Of a DNA stretch of 64,000 nt, positions 42,217 to 49,814 are shown in pieces; positions within the stretch are counted from its first letter, which is position 1; every line of letters starts with the position of its first letter. This stretch comes from Comamonas piscis (GTDB lineage Bacteria; Pseudomonadota; Gammaproteobacteria; Burkholderiales; Burkholderiaceae_C). The position numbers and the translations under genes were made by a program. Under the pieces are notes generated by a model, which was not told the origin of the DNA, did no database searches, and saw only the letters and a program-made list of their open reading frames with translations. Location of the stretch: assembly GCF_014109725.1 (NCBI RefSeq), contig NZ_CP058554.1, forward strand, positions 434,001 through 498,000. The letters run 5' to 3'.

Positions 42217-42831
42217 ATGCCTCTGCACAGCTACGAACCCGGCCAAGGCCACCGCCTGCCCCATGACCCCTTCAACGCCATCGTCGGGCCGCGCCCGATC
42301 GGCTGGATCTCCAGCATCAGCAGCGCAGGGGTGCTGAACCTGGCGCCTTACAGCTTTTTCAACGCCTTCAACTATGTGCCGCCCATCGTGGGCTTTGCCA
42401 GCGTGGGCCGCAAAGACAGCCTGAACAACATCGAGGCCACGGGGGAGTTTGTCTGGAACCTGGCGAGCGAATCGCTGGCCGAAGCCATGAACCAGAGCTG
42501 CGCAGCCGTGAGCCCCGACGTGAATGAATTCGAGCTGGCCGGCCTGGCCACCGAGCCATCGCACCTGGTGCGCCCGCCGCGCGTGCAGGCCAGCCTGGTG
42601 ACGATGGAATGCCGCTGCACCCAGATCGTTCAGCTGCAGACCGCGCAAGGCGCGCAGGTGCCAACCTGGCTGGTGCTGGGTGAGGTGGTAAAGGTGCATA
42701 TCGACGAGCAGCTGCTGCTGAACGGCGTGTACCAGACGGCAGCGGGCCAGCCGCTGCTGCGCGGCGGCGGGCCGGGCGACTACTTCACCATCAGCGAGGC
42801 GGGCAAATTTGTGATGCGCCGGCCGGTATGA
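42217..42831 (+). CDS. Flavin reductase-like FMN-binding protein
   Basis: 204 residues. A split-barrel FMN fold: FNAIVGPRPIGWISSIS near 20, NLAPYSFFNAFNYVPPIVGFAS near 40-60 and WLVLGEVVKVHID near 150. Relatives are NAD(P)H:FMN reductases or FMN-dependent oxidoreductases of unknown substrate. It lies 45 bp downstream of the AraC gene and may share its transcript. Confidence 0.87.
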   Translation: MPLHSYEPGQGHRLPHDPFNAIVGPRPIGWISSISSAGVLNLAPYSFFNAFNYVPPIVGFASVGRKDSLNNIEATGEFVWNLASESLAEAMNQSCAAVSPDVNEFELAGLATEPSHLVRPPRVQASLVTMECRCTQIVQLQTAQGAQVPTWLVLGEVVKVHIDEQLLLNGVYQTAAGQPLLRGGGPGDYFTISEAGKFVMRRPV

Positions 42832-42846
42832 GGCAGCGCTGGGCGC

Positions 42847-43476
42847 TCAATCGCAGCGCATGCCAGCGGCAGCCGCAAAGCTGCCCAGCGACCAGCCCTG
42901 GCCCAGCAAAAACATGCGGGTGCTGAGCGGGTCCAGCTGCTCGGGCGTGATGCGGTCGCCGAGGTAGTGCATTTTCTTGTCGCGGATATCGACATAGCCC
43001 AGCCGATGGCGGGCGGCCAGCTTGTGCCACAGGGCATGCGCACCGGGTGACTGGCGCGCGCCTGTGACCAGGCACAGGCCTGCATCGAGCGCCCAGCGGT
43101 AGATGCAGGAGGCCAGGCCCTGGCGCTGGTAAGCCGGGTCAAAGCGGCTATGCGGCCCGCGCACATAGCGGTCGGCGCGCTTGTCCAGCTCGATCAGGCG
43201 GTTGAAGACGGTAAAGCCGGCAATGCGGTGCTCCAGCTGGTCTTCGACATAGACATAGAACTCGCCATCGGCGCTGCGGTAGCGAATGGCAAAACGGGGG
43301 TTGGACAAGGGGATCTCGGGCAGGCCATGGAGCCTGTCGCCGGGGGTGTGGATGCGATCGTGGATGGAGGCGCATTCGCCTTCGAGTTGATGGGGTGGAA
43401 TCGGGCTCACATCGATGCGCAACTCCACCGGTCGGTACAGCCAGGATGCCCAGAAAGGCGGTATCGCGAGGTTCAT
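42847..43476 (-). CDS. GNAT family N-acetyltransferase
   Basis: 209 residues. An acetyl-CoA pyrophosphate-loop pattern is seen in RFDPAYQRQGLASCIYRWALDAG near 110-130, preceded by the strand EHRIAGFTVFNRLIEL. The C-terminal ITPEQLDPLSTRMFLLGQGW is unusual for a simple GNAT protein. The start is ATG at MNLAIPPFW with AGGAG just upstream; the frame stays open a further 45 codons without support. The substrate is unknown. It follows the terminator of the large repeat-protein gene in the same direction. Confidence 0.7.
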   Translation of the reverse strand: MNLAIPPFWASWLYRPVELRIDVSPIPPHQLEGECASIHDRIHTPGDRLHGLPEIPLSNPRFAIRYRSADGEFYVYVEDQLEHRIAGFTVFNRLIELDKRADRYVRGPHSRFDPAYQRQGLASCIYRWALDAGLCLVTGARQSPGAHALWHKLAARHRLGYVDIRDKKMHYLGDRITPEQLDPLSTRMFLLGQGWSLGSFAAAAGMRCD

Positions 43477-43567
43477 GCCAAAACTCCTGCAGTTGAAAAC
43501 CCGGCAGGTTAGCTCCGGCACCATTTCGCACGCAAAGGGTGCGATATGCGGCAGCCTCCAACGCCCG

Positions 43568-43602
43568 CAAAAAAGCCCGCCTGGTTTCCCAGGCGGGCTG
43601 TC
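43568..43602 (-). terminator. Terminator of the hfaABD-like operon
   Basis: Minus strand: GCCCGCCTGG, a 3-base loop, CCAGGCGGGC and six T, 20-50 bp after the stop of the 1000-residue protein. Confidence 0.88.
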
Positions 43603-43622
43603 AAAGTGCAAGGCCTTGCGGC

Positions 43623-46600
43623 TTATTGCACACCCAATGTCATCGACGAGGTGGAGCGGTTGCCAATCGCCACCGCAGACGAGCGGTTACCCGAAACGTT
43701 GATACCGCTGGTGCCCGGTACGCCGGAGGCGCTGAAGCTGCCGCTCACCGTAGCGCTCACGTTGCCGCTGTTCACCTGATTGGAGGTGAGCGCAGCACTG
43801 GCCATTTGCTGGCCAGGCAGCGCAGACACATTCACCACGTTCTCCGCGTTGTTGCCCACGGCCGTGGCGCTGGCAATGTTGCCGCTCAGGTTGAGCGAGC
43901 TGCCACGGGTGAAGCCATCAGCGTTCAGCGTGGCGGTGGCCGCAATGCTGCCACTGTTGGACTGCGCGTTGATCAAGCCCACACCCGAGCCGCTGTTGAG
44001 CGCTGTGCCCACACCCACTTGCACGCTGTTGAGCGAGGTATTGCCTGCCGCTACGGCCGAGGCCTGGTTGCCGGTGGTGGTGATGTTGCCGTCAAGCCGG
44101 TTGGCTGCAGTGCCGCCCGCCAGCAGGCGGGTGGTCGCGCTCACCGCACCGGTGTTGCCCTGGGTATTGGCCAGAACGGCCAACTGGTCGCTGGCCTGCG
44201 TGCCGGCCGCCAGGGTCAGCTGGTTGTTGGCGACGTTGGCACGCGCCATGCTGCTGGCCTGGTTGCCGGTGATGGTGGTATTGCCGCTGGCATCGGTAGC
44301 CACACTGTTGCCGCTGAGGATGTCCATCTGCGTGGTCGCCGAGGTCTCGCCTGCCGAGGTCTGCACGCTGCCCAGCAGTGCCGGCTGCAGGCCGCCCGTT
44401 CCCAGCGTGCTGACGGCGCTCATCTCCAGGCTGTTGACGGCCTGGTTCTGGCTGGCGTTGGCGCTGAACTGGTTGTTGCTCACCACCAGCTCATGGCCAC
44501 CGGCACGCGTGGTGTCTGCCACGCTGTTGCCATCTGCCCCCAGGTTGACCCAGGCGAGCGATTGTGCATTGCCCGACGACACGTTTTGTGCGTTGTAGAG
44601 AACGGCCCCGGAGCTGCCATCGACGCGGCTGCCGGCCATCGAGACCTGGTTGTTCGCCTGGTTGACGATGGCATCCGAAGCGCCCTGGTTGCCGGTGACG
44701 GTGAGGCTGCCGCCCGAGGCCGTGTCGGCACGCAGGCCGATCAACATCGGGGCTGGCTGGGGCGCAGGGCTGACGTTGACGAAGTCCGCGACCGTGGCAC
44801 CGACATTGCCGGCTTGGTGGTCCTGCACATTGACCACGATGGCGCCAGAATCAACCACACCATTGGTGGCATTGATGCGGGCCAAGTTGTCGGCCTTCTG
44901 GCTGGCAGCGCTGGCGCTGAACTGGTTGCCACTGACCACCAGGGTGGAATTGCTGGCGCTGGTAGTCGCTGCGCCCACCAGGTTGGAGCTGGCGCTGGCT
45001 TCCACTTCGCCGAAGGCATGGCCCTGCGTGTTCATCACCACGGCGGCCGATTGCGTCACCGTATTGTCGGCACCCAGTTGGGCATCGTTGGTGGCAGAGG
45101 CGGCCGTAGCGTCAGCGCTGACCTGGTTGCCGCTCACCGTCAGGCTGCTGCCAGACAGGCTGGTCGAGCTGCTGCCAATGCGCGTTGCGCCAGCACCGGC
45201 CGACACCGCACCGCCAGCATTCACCTGGGTATTGGCCGTGGTGGCCACGCTGCCCGCAATGTTGCTGGCGCCTGCACGGGTCTGGTTGCTGGCGCTGGAG
45301 CCCTGGGCCTGGGCTTGTACCAGGTTGCCGCTAACGCTCATGGTGTCGTCGCTGCTGTCCAGGGTCTGCACGCCCAGCGATAACACATTGGCACCCGCAG
45401 TGACGACGGGCGAGACCAGGGTCTGGGAATTGGTGGTCTCCAACACTGCACCGTCGATGCTGCCTGCAGCAGCCACAGCCGTGCGGTTGCTGCCGCTGTT
45501 GCCATCGGCTTGGGCGCTGACGCTGTTGCCGGCAACGCTGTAGCTGTTGTTGGCCGAGCCAGGCTTCTGGTTGTCGATGCCCAGGGTGGTGGCCGAGCCT
45601 GAGGCGAGAACAATACCGCCATTGCCCTGGGTCGCCGTGGTGGCCAGAACCGTACCGGGAGCCTGCACCACGTCACCCGATGCCGTGATCTGCAGCGCGC
45701 TCGTCTGCTGGTTGCCGCCAGCGGAGGCTTGCACCTGGTTGCCGCTCACGCTCAGGGTGCTGTCCGTCATGGCCCGGTTGGGGGTGCCCTGAACCCGGAT
45801 ACCCAGCAAACCACCGACCGAGCTGATGCCAAAAACAGTGCTCGTGGACACTTGGTCAACGGTACTGCTGGCATCGGCCCCCACATTGACGCTGCTGCCC
45901 TGCACCTGGATACCCGCCTGGGTGGTGTTGGCCTGGGCGCTGGCATCGACCTGGTTGCCCGAGACGCTCAGCCCCAGGTTGTCCATGGCATTGGCGGGAT
46001 TGGCGCCGCCGGTCTGGTTCAGGTGGATACCTACCTGGGTCAGGGAGGTGGTGCCAAACACCGCGCCCGCTGCCGTCTGACTAACCGCAGCAGTCGCCGG
46101 GGTGCTCATGTCCACCGCCGTGCCGGTGATCTGCATGGTGCCCACCGCCGTGCTGCCGATCGCGGTGGAGGTGGCTTCGTTGTTGCTCACGCTGGCGGTA
46201 TCACCATCGTGGTTGCCGATCACATTCGCGGCATTGACGCCGACCATGCCCGTGGTGGTGCTGCTGACGGTGCCACTGACCTGCTGGGCAATATCCACGG
46301 TGGGCTGCATCAGCGGTTGGTTGTTGATGGTCAGCGCAGCGGTAGCGCCGGTGGCCAACCGATGCTGGTTGCCAATGGCCAGCGCATCCACGCCATTGCC
46401 GGTCACCGCGCCATTGCTGGGGAAGTTGGTGTACTGCGCATTGCTGGCGTTCGATGCATTCACCGTGCCAGTACTGATCTGGCTTTCCAATGGCAGCACG
46501 CTGACAGGGCCGCTTTGGTTGCTCTGTGCCAGCGCCACGCCCGAGGTCGCAGCGATCAATGCGGCCGCAGCGGCCAGCGGAGCCAGGCGTGCCCGGCGAA

Positions 46601-46625
46601 GAAAGGTTGGGTGCTTGTGGGACAT
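43623..46625 (-). CDS. Large secreted repeat protein, HfaD-like surface polymer/adhesin
   Basis: 1000 residues. The signal peptide runs to GVALA (residue 33). The mature protein is almost free of charge and made of Ala, Ser, Asn, Gln, Thr, Val and Gly. A VSGNQ-type core recurs 14 times, at residues 74, 145, 221, 293, 364, 431, 497, 564, 643, 715, 785, 850, 913 and 977, at intervals of 63-79. Each is typically followed by (S/Q)AxAxxN. A second sub-motif, NxQxxxGxVxA (for example LINAQSNSGSIAATA at 884-898), falls between cores. Such N/Q ladders suggest a beta-solenoid or curli-like stack. Gene order and partners copy hfaA-hfaB-hfaD of Caulobacter, where HfaD forms detergent-resistant surface polymers; length is over twice that protein. 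AGGAGAC precedes the ATG. The function here is inferred. Confidence 0.75.
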   Translation of the reverse strand: MSHKHPTFLRRARLAPLAAAAALIAATSGVALAQSNQSGPVSVLPLESQISTGTVNASNASNAQYTNFPSNGAVTGNGVDALAIGNQHRLATGATAALTINNQPLMQPTVDIAQQVSGTVSSTTTGMVGVNAANVIGNHDGDTASVSNNEATSTAIGSTAVGTMQITGTAVDMSTPATAAVSQTAAGAVFGTTSLTQVGIHLNQTGGANPANAMDNLGLSVSGNQVDASAQANTTQAGIQVQGSSVNVGADASSTVDQVSTSTVFGISSVGGLLGIRVQGTPNRAMTDSTLSVSGNQVQASAGGNQQTSALQITASGDVVQAPGTVLATTATQGNGGIVLASGSATTLGIDNQKPGSANNSYSVAGNSVSAQADGNSGSNRTAVAAAGSIDGAVLETTNSQTLVSPVVTAGANVLSLGVQTLDSSDDTMSVSGNLVQAQAQGSSASNQTRAGASNIAGSVATTANTQVNAGGAVSAGAGATRIGSSSTSLSGSSLTVSGNQVSADATAASATNDAQLGADNTVTQSAAVVMNTQGHAFGEVEASASSNLVGAATTSASNSTLVVSGNQFSASAASQKADNLARINATNGVVDSGAIVVNVQDHQAGNVGATVADFVNVSPAPQPAPMLIGLRADTASGGSLTVTGNQGASDAIVNQANNQVSMAGSRVDGSSGAVLYNAQNVSSGNAQSLAWVNLGADGNSVADTTRAGGHELVVSNNQFSANASQNQAVNSLEMSAVSTLGTGGLQPALLGSVQTSAGETSATTQMDILSGNSVATDASGNTTITGNQASSMARANVANNQLTLAAGTQASDQLAVLANTQGNTGAVSATTRLLAGGTAANRLDGNITTTGNQASAVAAGNTSLNSVQVGVGTALNSGSGVGLINAQSNSGSIAATATLNADGFTRGSSLNLSGNIASATAVGNNAENVVNVSALPGQQMASAALTSNQVNSGNVSATVSGSFSASGVPGTSGINVSGNRSSAVAIGNRSTSSMTLGVQ

Positions 46626-46744
46626 GACTGTCTCCTAGTGATACAGGGAGGAAAACTAGACGTGATTTGGGTGTTTTATGCTCTTAGTGCCCGTCTATAA
46701 AGCGCTATAAGCTATGAAATTAGTAGCTGATTGACCGTTTCTGA

Positions 46745-48121
46745 TCAGGGCTTGACCTGCAGCCGGGCCAGCAAGCGGTAGCCCGCGCCGTAGCGGTGCA
46801 CCGTGGTGTCGCCCGGCGTGGGCCGCCACTGCACCTGCACCTGGCTCGGTGGAATGCCGTGCTGGGCCAGCTCCGTGCGCAGCGCTTGCAGGCGCTCTTC
46901 GGTCAGCGCGTCGCGGCGGGCAGGGTTCTGGTCGTTTTCGTTCTCACGGGCCAGTAGCGCCATGCGCACGCCTTGGCCAGCGCGCAGCCGCGTCGCCACG
47001 GTCTCTGCGGCCGTGGCCGATTGCTGGGCAATGCGGGTGTTGTTCTCTTCAAAAACCACGTCCAGCGAGGTCATCGCTGCCTTGGTTTTCTCGGGCATCG
47101 GATCGGTGGCCGCAGCCACCGGGGCAACTGCTGGCGCAGATGCCGGAGCAGGCGCAACGGCCGGTGCGACTGGCCCCTCGCCCGCTGGTGCAGCGGGCTC
47201 GCCGGCCGCCGTCTTGGCGCCTTCCATGCATGGGCCGGCCGGGGTTTGCGTGACGGTGCTGATCAGCTCCAGCACGCCCTGCTCCAAGGTGGTCCGCACG
47301 CCCAGTTGCACGGGCTCCAGGTCCTTGCTGCCGGCGTTGATGTCGAACAGGTTGCTGCCAAAGAAGCGGAAGATGCCCACGCCAATCTCGCGCCCCACAA
47401 TCTGCTTTTGCAGGCTGACGGCACGCACCACGCGCAAGGTCTTGGTCTCGACGATGCGCAGGTCGGCACCCACGTTCATCGTGAAGACGCGGTAGCGCGG
47501 GCCGATCTGGTTGACCTGGGCCTCGATGCCACCCGACTGGATGTTGTAGTTCACCTCAGTGAGGCCGCCGATGATGTAGTAGTCGGAGCGCAGGATGGAG
47601 CCGCCGTAGTACGGCAGCCAGGGCACCGCACGCTGGCCCTTCTCATCGGCCAGTGCGTGCTGGTTGCCATCGCCCAGCTGGCGGCGGTCGGTATAGGCCA
47701 GCTCCAGCTCGGCCACGCGGGTGTCAAAGCGCTCGCGCACATCGATGGCGCCGCCGAGCTTGCCCAGCGCCGAATACACCATCAAGGACCCGCCCTGGGT
47801 GACGACATTGCCGTCGCCCTGCGAGTACTTGCCGGTGTAGTCCTTGATATCGCCGACGGCAATCGACAGCGGTGCGCGGCCCTTGCCTTGCTCGACGATA
47901 CGGTGCGACAGGCAGGCAAAGCTGCCGTCCAGCGGGGTGCCGTTGTGGCGCGGGCCAGGGCCTTGCATCACAGGCGCTTCGTCGTCGGCCATGCGCACCT
48001 GCTGGTAGGTGGGAAGCGCGCAGCCGCTCAGCAGCAGGGTGGCGGCCAGGGCCGATAGAGTCATCGTGCGGCGGGGCAAGCTGGCGCGCGCAGGCAGCGG
48101 GGAAAGATGAATAGCGTGCAT
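46745..48121 (-). CDS. hfaB: HfaB-like CsgG-family outer-membrane secretion lipoprotein
   Basis: 458 residues. The lipobox is LSGC (Cys34) after an N-terminal extension of about 19 residues; an internal ATG at MTLSALAATLL would give a shorter signal. Residues 50-300 are CsgG/HfaB: LSIAVGDIKDYTGKYSQGDGNVVTQGG near 80-106, SDYYIIGGLTEVNYNIQSGG near 180 and LRIVETKTLRVVRAVSLQKQIVGREIGVGIFRFFG (pattern near 230-262). It should form the outer-membrane ring that exports the HfaA- and HfaD-like proteins. An Ala/Pro linker (300-355) leads to an OmpA-like tail (NPARRDALTEERLQALRTEL...GIPPSQVQV) that may touch peptidoglycan. GGAGG precedes the ATG; it follows the hfaA-like gene by 18 bp. Confidence 0.82.
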   Translation of the reverse strand: MHAIHLSPLPARASLPRRTMTLSALAATLLLSGCALPTYQQVRMADDEAPVMQGPGPRHNGTPLDGSFACLSHRIVEQGKGRAPLSIAVGDIKDYTGKYSQGDGNVVTQGGSLMVYSALGKLGGAIDVRERFDTRVAELELAYTDRRQLGDGNQHALADEKGQRAVPWLPYYGGSILRSDYYIIGGLTEVNYNIQSGGIEAQVNQIGPRYRVFTMNVGADLRIVETKTLRVVRAVSLQKQIVGREIGVGIFRFFGSNLFDINAGSKDLEPVQLGVRTTLEQGVLELISTVTQTPAGPCMEGAKTAAGEPAAPAGEGPVAPAVAPAPASAPAVAPVAAATDPMPEKTKAAMTSLDVVFEENNTRIAQQSATAAETVATRLRAGQGVRMALLARENENDQNPARRDALTEERLQALRTELAQHGIPPSQVQVQWRPTPGDTTVHRYGAGYRLLARLQVKP

Positions 48122-48139
48122 GGTGTCCTCCGTCCGCGC

Positions 48140-48715
48140 TTAGTTGATGGCACCGCTGGCGCCGAACTGGCAGGCCGAGCTGCCGCTCACGTTGGTGCTT
48201 TGGTTGCCGCTGTTGTTCTGCGCGACCTGCATGTCCTGCTGGCCATGGGCGTTTTCGCTGTTGATGGGTGCCATCGTGGTGCTCGATAGGCTGCCCTGCA
48301 CGCCGCTGCTGATGGCGCCGCTGTTGCTTTGGTTGTTGTTGGCCACGCCGCCCCGGCCCAGGTTGTCGCTGCTCTCGCTGGCGCTTCCGGTGCTCGATGC
48401 GTTGTTGCCCGCCGATGCATTGGTCTGCGGCGATGCCACCTGGTTGGCCTGGTCGGCGGAGCTGCTGTTACCGGCCGCAGTGGGCTGGAAATTGCAGTTC
48501 ACCTGGCGCTCGATATTGGTGATATAGGTGCTCTTGAAGGCGTCGTAGTAGCCGCCTTTTTTCTTCTCAACCAGGTCGTTGACGAGGGCCCGGTTGGCCC
48601 GGTCGGCGCTGGTCTGGAACTGCCAGGGCACCGATTCGCCGAGCCAGCCTTGTGCGTGGCTGGAAGCGGCCGCCGTCAGCAAGGCTGCGGCCAGATAGAG
48701 GGAGCTGTGTTTCAT
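48140..48715 (-). CDS. Small secreted HfaA-like polymer subunit
   Basis: 191 residues, first gene of the operon. The signal peptide is MKHSSLYLAAALLTAAASSHA. The N-terminal mature part is conserved-looking (QGWLGESVPWQFQTSADRA and GGYYDAFKSTYITNIERQVNC). From residue 80 on it is pure N/Q/S/G/A sequence, including NNNQSNSGAISSGVQGSL (126-143). That shares QSNSG-x-I with the repeats of the 1000-residue protein. Two cysteines (74 and 182) might pair. In Caulobacter HfaA is a curli-like subunit exported through HfaB. Sequence identity to HfaA is not obvious by eye; the call rests on order, composition and the CsgG neighbour. GAGGACGAC precedes the ATG. Confidence 0.7.
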   Translation of the reverse strand: MKHSSLYLAAALLTAAASSHAQGWLGESVPWQFQTSADRANRALVNDLVEKKKGGYYDAFKSTYITNIERQVNCNFQPTAAGNSSSADQANQVASPQTNASAGNNASSTGSASESSDNLGRGGVANNNQSNSGAISSGVQGSLSSTTMAPINSENAHGQQDMQVAQNNSGNQSTNVSGSSACQFGASGAIN

Positions 48716-49080
48716 GTCGTCCTCACAGTTGGGTGTGCTGTTCATGGGCAAAACAGATGGAGCGACGACAGGCATCCCATGGCGGCCAGCCATCGCATAG
48801 GATGCATGTTCGGCTGCCGGTAAGTAATTGTAAATAGACCAGATGTACTAGCCTAAAAGCATTTGTCGGGCCCTGATACTGCTGAAAACGCAGGCGTTTG
48901 TTTTTATTAAATCTATAAAAATCATTAGACTTTTTCAAAAGTAAGCGGATACTCCGAAACTATCAGTCGCGGGAAAATGCGCACTAGTTCATATGGACTA
49001 TTGGTTGCTTCCGTAAATAGATGTAAGGTACGGGCCATGAAGACTTGCGCCCCCCACGCCGCACAAAGGAGCCGGCGGAT
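48716..49080. promoter_or_regulatory. AT-rich divergent control region of the surface operon and its two-component genes
   Basis: 365 bp, much lower in GC than either side. TAGT-T-CATATG-G-ACTA (48985-49000) is a 16-bp near-palindrome about 80 bp before the response-regulator start. AAACGC-AG-GCGTTT (48886-48899) followed by GTTTTTATT looks like a small rightward hairpin terminator. I see no gene here. The composition and position make it the likely site of control for both directions. Confidence 0.5.
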
Positions 49081-49734
49081 ATGACACTTCCACTGCCATC
49101 GGTCATGCTGGTGGATGACCATCCCCTGTTCCGCCAAGGCCTGCGCATGATGCTGCTCAGCAGCAATATGCTGCAGGCCGACATCCATGAGGCCGGTTCG
49201 GTCACCGATGCCGTGGCGCAGGAGCACTGGGTGAATCTGGTGATGCTGGACATCAGCATGCCCGGCTGCGATGGGCTCGAAGGCATTGGCCAGATCCGCA
49301 AACGCTGGCCCGGTGCCTATGTGGTGATGCTCTCGGGCCATGACCACCCCGAGCTGATGCGCGATGCCGTGCGCCAGGGCGCCTCTGGCTTCATCTCCAA
49401 GGCGTTGGAGCCCGAGGCCATCTGCGCGCAGGTGCAGCACTGGTTGCTGCGCAGCCTGGGCATGGAGCAGAACATCCACAAGGCCAGCGGCCGCAGCCTG
49501 ACGCCGGACGCCAAGCCCAACGCCGAGGTGCTGCCCCTGCGCCAGTACGAGGTGCTCAAGATGCTGGCCAAGGGCTTCAGCAACAAGGCCATTGCCAAGC
49601 ATTTCGGGCTGAGCGAACATACGATCCGCAACCAGGTGGCGTCCATCCTCAAGCACCTGGGCGCCGATACCCGAACCCAGGCGGTGCTGGTGGCGCAACG
49701 CAACGGAATCCTGCCCGCCACGGCCATCAAATAA
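49081..49734 (+). CDS. NarL/FixJ family response regulator
   Basis: 217 residues. The receiver domain has VMLVDDHPLFRQGLRMML at the N-terminus, phospho-acceptor Asp57 in VMLDISMPG and Lys in SKAL. The LuxR-type helix-turn-helix has LPLRQYEVLKMLAKGFSNKAIAKHFGLSEHTIRNQVASILKHLG (pattern residues 155-198). The start is fixed by AAAGGAG upstream of ATG 49081. It is transcribed away from the hfaABD-like operon and towards a binding protein and hybrid kinase. It is the obvious candidate regulator of the surface genes. Confidence 0.9.
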   Translation: MTLPLPSVMLVDDHPLFRQGLRMMLLSSNMLQADIHEAGSVTDAVAQEHWVNLVMLDISMPGCDGLEGIGQIRKRWPGAYVVMLSGHDHPELMRDAVRQGASGFISKALEPEAICAQVQHWLLRSLGMEQNIHKASGRSLTPDAKPNAEVLPLRQYEVLKMLAKGFSNKAIAKHFGLSEHTIRNQVASILKHLGADTRTQAVLVAQRNGILPATAIK

Positions 49735-49814
49735 AGCAGCTGCTGTCGCCGCCCAAGCGCCAGCGCCATGCCACCGTCCGGCCCGATGCCAGGCAGGTGC
49801 ACAACAAGGAAGCC

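Noticed and set aside
43539..45383. 614-codon open frame antisense to the large repeat protein
   Set aside because: The regular repeats of the sense gene keep the opposite frame open. The antisense product is a His/Gly/Arg/Ala mixture with no signal or motif.
43623..46625. Possible CRISPR or tandem DNA repeat array
   Set aside because: The repeats are at protein level, with a period of 189-237 bp and variable DNA; there are no identical short repeats with uniform spacers.
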